DNA from: F23-B02 sp963625685
GTDB taxonomy: Bacteria > Bacillota > Clostridia > Oscillospirales > Oscillospiraceae
Direction: 5' to 3'
Assembly (NCBI GenBank): GCA_963625685.1
Contig: CAVFTR010000012.1
Coordinates: 1 to 54,266 of the forward strand
DNA length: 54,266 bases
Part shown: positions 50,495 through 54,266 of the stretch, in pieces
Layout of the letters: the number at the start of each line of letters is the position of its first letter
Position numbering within the stretch: the first letter of the stretch is position 1
Notes under the pieces: generated by a model
The model's input: the letters and a program-made list of their open reading frames with translations, nothing else
Database searches by the model: none
What the model was told of the DNA's origin: nothing
Made by a program: the position numbers and the translations under genes

Positions 50495-51691
50495 TCAGCG
50501 CCCTCCCTTTTCCTTCTGTATCTGTTTTATCTCAAGGCTCTCGACAAAGGCCTGGACGCGCGTGCGCAGCTGGCCGGAGGCGTTGCCGGTGTACTCCCTG
50601 TCAACGCAGACGGTGGGGTAGTCGTACAGCTCGGTCATCACGTGCGAGGCCAGCGCCCTCTCGTAGCCCCAGAACTCGCAGAACTTCATCTGCTCGTATA
50701 TGATGCCCTGGGCGCTGAAATCCTTCGCGAGCCTGTCGACGAGCTCGTAGCGGCCGTGGACCTTGTCCTGCGACATGTAGCGCGGGCACTGGCTCGTCTC
50801 CTGATAGAAGCGGCAGATCTGGTCGAGCGCGGGCTCGCTGTCATTGAGCGGTATCTCCTGCCTGCCGGGGAAGGAGCCGAAGCAGAAGCGGTCGGCAACT
50901 ATCAGCGCTCCCGACTGCTCGACGGTGCGCGTGAAGTCAAGGTCGTCGATCTCGCTGCCGACGACGACGACGCGGGCGCGGTGCGCGGGCTTTGCGTCGA
51001 CTTCGCGGCGCCTGACCTCCTCGAGCGTCTCGCGCAGCTTACCGGCGATAAGATATTTCGGGCAGCAGTAGGAGACGAGGCACAGCACGTGGAACTCATA
51101 GCCCGTTATCGGTGGGTTCGGGAGCCTGCGGTATTCGCCGATCTCGGTGAGTATGCGGCAGACCTCGTTGTGCTCGGCGACCGCCCTGCGTATGGCCGCG
51201 TCGGATATATCCGTGCCGAAGCGCTCGTGCAGCGGCTCGAGCACCTTTTTCGTGAGCTGGTTTTTGTAGTGCGCAAGGCCGTGCGGCGTGACCTTGAAGG
51301 GCACGTCGATGAAGGAGACGAAGAATTTGTCGTTTTTAACGAGCTGGAGCATCTCGAAATGCTCGAGCGTGCGGTTCATCTCCGTGCAGGTCTCGCCGCC
51401 CGCGAGGGCCGACAGGAAGCTGTAGCCGCCCTCGATGCCGCGCTCGACGAGCGCCTTTGCGTAGCCGCAGAGATAGTTGGTCATGTAATAGGTCGATATC
51501 TCCAGCGAGCCCGTGCGCGGCGCGCGGAGACGGACGGAAAAGCAGTTGTCGAGATTGAGCAGTACCTCCGGCATGTGATAGCAGGTGTAGCCCACGGCCC
51601 GCTTTCCCTCCGATACAGCCTGCTGCACGAGCTCGTTCGCCGCCTCGTCGAGCAGGTGCTCAAAGTAGATAAGGTGCTGTAGATCTTTCAT
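50495..51691 (-). CDS. 2-hydroxyacyl-CoA dehydratase family protein, subunit B-like
   Basis: 398-residue second subunit of the same family. It has CYHMPEVLLNLDNCFSVRLRAP near the N-terminus, YFMTNYLCGYA-like context, CLVSYCCPKYL, and the C-terminal YEQMKFCEFWGYERALASH with cluster-type cysteines. The ATG at 51691 has GGGAGGGAA upstream; a longer frame to 51817 runs through the promoter and is rejected. It is first gene of the two-gene operon, from a consensus-like promoter (51768-51796). Confidence 0.86.
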   Translation of the reverse strand: MKDLQHLIYFEHLLDEAANELVQQAVSEGKRAVGYTCYHMPEVLLNLDNCFSVRLRAPRTGSLEISTYYMTNYLCGYAKALVERGIEGGYSFLSALAGGETCTEMNRTLEHFEMLQLVKNDKFFVSFIDVPFKVTPHGLAHYKNQLTKKVLEPLHERFGTDISDAAIRRAVAEHNEVCRILTEIGEYRRLPNPPITGYEFHVLCLVSYCCPKYLIAGKLRETLEEVRRREVDAKPAHRARVVVVGSEIDDLDFTRTVEQSGALIVADRFCFGSFPGRQEIPLNDSEPALDQICRFYQETSQCPRYMSQDKVHGRYELVDRLAKDFSAQGIIYEQMKFCEFWGYERALASHVMTELYDYPTVCVDREYTGNASGQLRTRVQAFVESLEIKQIQKEKGGR

Positions 51692-51767
51692 ATTCCCTCC
51701 CAGAAATAAAAAATATATTCCCCTTATTAAAAAAATATAAGTTCGTCTATCTTTTGTCAGTGCAATT

Positions 51768-51796
51768 AGTATATTATGTCTAAAGCTCCGTGTCAA
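51768..51796 (-). promoter_or_regulatory. Promoter of the dehydratase operon
   Basis: Minus strand TTGACA (51796-51791), a 17-bp spacer and TATACT (51773-51768), followed by an AT-rich leader of about 70 nt. Confidence 0.75.
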
Positions 51797-51822
51797 CACA
51801 AATACTTTATTATACATGCCGT

Positions 51823-51851
51823 TTGACAGTGCGGGCGCTATGGTTTATAGT
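51823..51851 (+). promoter_or_regulatory. Promoter of the C_GCxxG-BceRS-like operon
   Basis: TTGACA (51823-51828), a 17-bp spacer and TATAGT (51846-51851); GGAGGGAAGG lies before the first ATG. Confidence 0.75.
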
Positions 51852-51882
51852 TATATAAAAAGTATTCAGCGGAGGGAAGGTC

Positions 51883-52284
51883 ATGAGCAAAAAGGAGCTT
51901 GCCGCGCAGTATCACGCCTCGGGCTGCAACTGCGCGATGGCGGTCGGCTGCGCGTTCTGCGACAGGGCCGGTGTGAGCGAGGACGAGATGAAGGCGCTCA
52001 CGCGGCGCTACGGCGGCGGAGCGTACAAATACTGCGGCGCGCTGCTGGGCGCGGCGGCCGCGATGAATATGGCAAAGGGGCGGTACGACGCCGGCGACCC
52101 CGCCGCGCTCGACGGTGCGGCGGCGGATAAAGCCGCCGAGCTGCTGCGAAGATTTCAGGCGAAAAACGGCTCGGTATTCTGCCGCGAGCTCAAGGGCAGG
52201 GACACGGGCGTCGTTCTGCGTGCCTGCCGCGGCTGCGTCGAGGACGCCGCCGAGCTTGCCGAGGAGCTTTTTGAGGAAGAATAA
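51883..52284 (+). CDS. C_GCxxG_C_C family protein
   Basis: 133-residue cytosolic protein of the C_GCxxG_C_C family, found in anaerobes and often linked to redox or iron metabolism. The N-terminal GCNCAMAVGCAF (C15, C17, C22) is followed by GGGAYKYCGALLGA and the C-terminal CRELKGRDTG...CRGCVEDAAEL, giving the conserved cysteine set. The biochemical role is not established. Its TAA is directly followed by the ATG of the response regulator, so it shares an operon with a two-component system, which is unusual. Confidence 0.87.
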   Translation: MSKKELAAQYHASGCNCAMAVGCAFCDRAGVSEDEMKALTRRYGGGAYKYCGALLGAAAAMNMAKGRYDAGDPAALDGAAADKAAELLRRFQAKNGSVFCRELKGRDTGVVLRACRGCVEDAAELAEELFEEE

Positions 52285-52956
52285 ATGTACCGTATCTACA
52301 TAGTCGAGGACGACCCCGGCATCGCCGAGGGCATAAAGCGGCAGGCCGAAGCCTGGGGCCTGGAGGCCAGATGCGCGGAAGATTTCCGCGGCGTGATGGG
52401 CGAGCTTGCCGACTTCGAGCCGCATCTCGTGCTGCTGGACATAGCCCTGCCGTTTTTCGACGGCTACCACTGGTGCAGCGCGATACGCGCCGTATCCAGG
52501 GTGCCGATAATATTCATATCCTCGGCCTCGGACAACATGAACATCGTCATGGCCATGAGCATGGGCGCGGACGATTTCATCGCCAAGCCCTTCGACGGCA
52601 GCGTGCTGATAGCGAAGATACAGGCGCTGCTGCGCCGCAGCTATGATTTCGCGCCGGACATGCCCATCATCGAGCACCGCGGCGCGATACTGAGCCTGGG
52701 CGACAGCTCGCTGAGCTACAAGGGGCAGAGCATCGCGCTCACGAAAAACGAGTACCGCATCCTGCTGTGCCTCATGCGCAGCCGCGGGAAGGTCGTAAGC
52801 CGCGAAAAGCTCATGGAAACGCTCTGGGAGACCGACAGCTTCGTCGACGAGAACACGCTGACGGTAAATGTCGGCCGTCTGCGCAGAAAGCTCGACGCCG
52901 CGGGGCTCGAGGGCTTTATCTCGACCAGATTCGGCGTGGGCTATATCGTGGAGTGA
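52285..52956 (+). CDS. Response regulator, BceR-like
   Basis: 223-residue OmpR-family regulator. The receiver has EDD at 8-10, phospho-acceptor D52 (LLDIALPFFDGYHWC, a BceR-type signature), S/T in FISSASDNMN and K in IAKPFDG. The winged helix (about 128-223) ends VGRLRRKLDAAGLEGFISTRFGVGYIVE, also BceR-like. It lies directly after the C_GCxxG gene with no gap and 6 nt before the kinase. A likely target is the AAAATGT-repeat promoter of the BceAB-like transporter at 42 kb (inference). Confidence 0.9.
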   Translation: MYRIYIVEDDPGIAEGIKRQAEAWGLEARCAEDFRGVMGELADFEPHLVLLDIALPFFDGYHWCSAIRAVSRVPIIFISSASDNMNIVMAMSMGADDFIAKPFDGSVLIAKIQALLRRSYDFAPDMPIIEHRGAILSLGDSSLSYKGQSIALTKNEYRILLCLMRSRGKVVSREKLMETLWETDSFVDENTLTVNVGRLRRKLDAAGLEGFISTRFGVGYIVE

Positions 52957-52962
52957 GGGAAA

Positions 52963-53955
52963 ATGAAGCTGTTTCCGGCATATCTTAAGGAGCATGCGCG
53001 CGTCATCGCGGCCGCGGCGCTCGCTATCGCGATATTTGCGCTGTGCTTTGCGCTGTACGGTCTGCCGCTGCGGGCGATCGTCTATCCCGCGGCGCTGTGT
53101 CTTGTGCTCGCGCTCGCGTTTGCGGCGATCGATCTTATCAGGGCAAGGCGCCGCCACGCGCAGTTTATGTCGCTCACGGAGCTGAGCGCCGCGGAGGAAA
53201 AGCTGCTGCCGCCCGTGCGCGGCATCGACGATGCCGATTACCGCCGCGTCATAGCCCTTCTGGCCGACAGCCGCGCCGAGCTCAGCCGCGAGACCGAGCG
53301 GCGCAGGAGCGACATGCTCGATTACTACACCGTGTGGGTGCATCAGATAAAAACACCGATCGCCTCTATGCGTCTTGCGCTGCAAAGCGCCGACTCGCCC
53401 GAGTCGCGCCGGCTCCTGTCGGAGCTCGGGCGCATCGAGCGCTATGTCGAGATGGCCCTGGTGTATCTCAGGCTCGATTCCGAGAGCAGCGACTACCTCA
53501 TACGCGAGTTCGAGCTCGACCCGCTCATACGGCGCTCGGTGAAGAAATTCTCCGGCGAGTTCATATCAAAGCGCCTGAGCCTTGAGCTCGAGCCGACGGG
53601 GCTGAGCGTCGTCAGCGACGAGAAGTGGCTCGCCTTCGTGATAGAGCAGATACTCTCAAACTCGCTCAAATATACGCGCAGCGGCAGCGTGAGGATATAC
53701 CTTGACGGGCCCGCGGTGCTCTGCATCCGCGACAGCGGCATAGGCATCGCGCCCGAGGACCTGCCGCGCATTTTTGAAAAGGGCTACACCGGCCGCAACG
53801 GGCGCGCCGACGACAGGGCGAGCGGACTCGGCCTGTACCTGTGCCGCCGCGTCTGCAGCAGGCTCGGCCACCCGATCTCCGCCGCCTCGGAGCTTGGCCG
53901 CGGCACGGAGATACGCATAGACCTCAGCCGCTATGAAACGGCCCCGAACGAATAG
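52963..53955 (+). CDS. Intramembrane-sensing histidine kinase, BceS-like
   Basis: 330-residue kinase with two N-terminal membrane helices (about 13-33 and 38-58) and almost no extracellular loop, as in BceS-type kinases that sense through their ABC transporter. The phospho-acceptor is H127 in the typical WVHQIKTPIASM. The HATPase motifs are QILSNSLKYT, DSGIGIAPED and ASGLGLYLCRR. GAGGG precedes the ATG. Its stop is followed by a repeat terminus (TTTTGCGGCGCACTG). Confidence 0.92.
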   Translation: MKLFPAYLKEHARVIAAAALAIAIFALCFALYGLPLRAIVYPAALCLVLALAFAAIDLIRARRRHAQFMSLTELSAAEEKLLPPVRGIDDADYRRVIALLADSRAELSRETERRRSDMLDYYTVWVHQIKTPIASMRLALQSADSPESRRLLSELGRIERYVEMALVYLRLDSESSDYLIREFELDPLIRRSVKKFSGEFISKRLSLELEPTGLSVVSDEKWLAFVIEQILSNSLKYTRSGSVRIYLDGPAVLCIRDSGIGIAPEDLPRIFEKGYTGRNGRADDRASGLGLYLCRRVCSRLGHPISAASELGRGTEIRIDLSRYETAPNE

Positions 53956-54266
53956 CTTTTGCGGCGCACTGACGCAGTCACGGATACGGTGATTGCCGGT
54001 GTCCCGGGCAAGCCTGTTCCCTACAGGGATTGGCGGAAGCTGCCGGTCGGGCTGGCGCAAAAAACGTATCGGCACAATGTTGATGACACCTCATCCGGCT
54101 CGCTTCGCGACCCACCTTCCCCTCAAGGGGAAGGCAGGGGAGCGCGGCGCAGCAGCGCGGTGCGATGCAAAACCGGTTTGCTCAATTGCCTCGACACCGT
54201 GACGCCGCAAGCTTGCATCGCGCCCACGGGAAGCGATGCACCCTCGGTTTATGACGCACCCTCCGG
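53956..54266. repeat. Repeat element at right edge, inverse of the left edge
   Basis: It begins with CTTTTGCGGCGCACTGACG, contains a CTTCCCC three-hairpin module at 54085-54134 (reverse), and from about 54080 to the end is the near-exact inverse complement of 196-381. No gene is seen; the element runs past the window end. Confidence 0.8.

Overview
The window looks like a chromosomal segment of a GC-rich, strictly anaerobic Clostridia member, most likely Oscillospirales (inference). Reasons: strong AGGAGG-type ribosome binding sites with some TTG/GTG starts; anaerobe enzymes (hybrid cluster protein, a 2-hydroxyacyl-CoA dehydratase pair, an FMN/Fe-S/FAD enoate-reductase-type enzyme, small ferredoxins); and Firmicutes-type modules (PhoPR-like and Bce-like two-component systems, CmpB-type membrane protein, DUF5693 protein, ClpC). 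No tRNA, rRNA, CRISPR array, phage gene or transposase gene was recognised.

Layout. 1-832 is repeat-rich. 833-5734 carries gltX (-), divergent from trpS and a TagO/WecA-type phosphotransferase plus UDP-GlcNAc 2-epimerase (first steps of a cell-wall glycopolymer). 6507-8849 is a PhoPR-like two-component system behind four TTTACA boxes. 9098-12389 is a nitrosative/redox stress cluster: hcp, an Fe-S protein and a divergent Crp/Fnr regulator (HcpR-like) with a clear operator. 12463-18890 (all -) has a family-2 glycosyltransferase, an ABC-2 export operon with two accessory membrane/secreted proteins, and a histidine kinase/response regulator pair. 19360-22297 holds a small unknown protein, a low-Mr tyrosine phosphatase, a DUF5693 membrane protein and a PepSY-like protein. 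22612-24675 is a large flavoenzyme with codon use typical of high expression. 25159-31279 has the ACT/PFL pair, birA, a surface protein, a small membrane protein, a HAD phosphatase and plsY. 31329-33466 is a CmpB-type membrane protein followed by a CLC transporter of the fluoride-type subgroup. 34305-38347 is the full pstSCAB-phoU operon. 38435-45320 carries a lipoprotein, a GH3 glycosidase, a small unknown protein, a BceAB-like ABC transporter and a tiny ferredoxin. 45520-48242 is a ClpC-like ATPase without the middle domain and a thioesterase. 48949-51691 (-) is the dehydratase pair. 51883-53955 is a C_GCxxG_C_C protein in an operon with a BceRS-like two-component system.

The most unusual trait is a large family of mosaic intergenic repeats. 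Elements of about 70-840 bp are edged by sequence close to TTTTTAGCGGCGCATT and its complement. They are built from a few hairpin modules: CTTCCCC/GGGGAAG, CTCCCC/GGGGAG, GGAAC/GTTCC, and a GACAGC/GCTGTC terminator cassette. In the first module a second stem differs in sequence from copy to copy but keeps its base pairing. The elements abut or supply stop codons, lie directly against promoters and ribosome binding sites, and fill nearly all large gaps. This looks like an uncharacterised structured or mobilised repeat system.

Functional links inferred from the sequence: PhoPR-like regulator with pst; HcpR-like regulator with the Fe-S protein and hcp; BceRS-like pair at 52 kb with the BceAB-like transporter at 42 kb.
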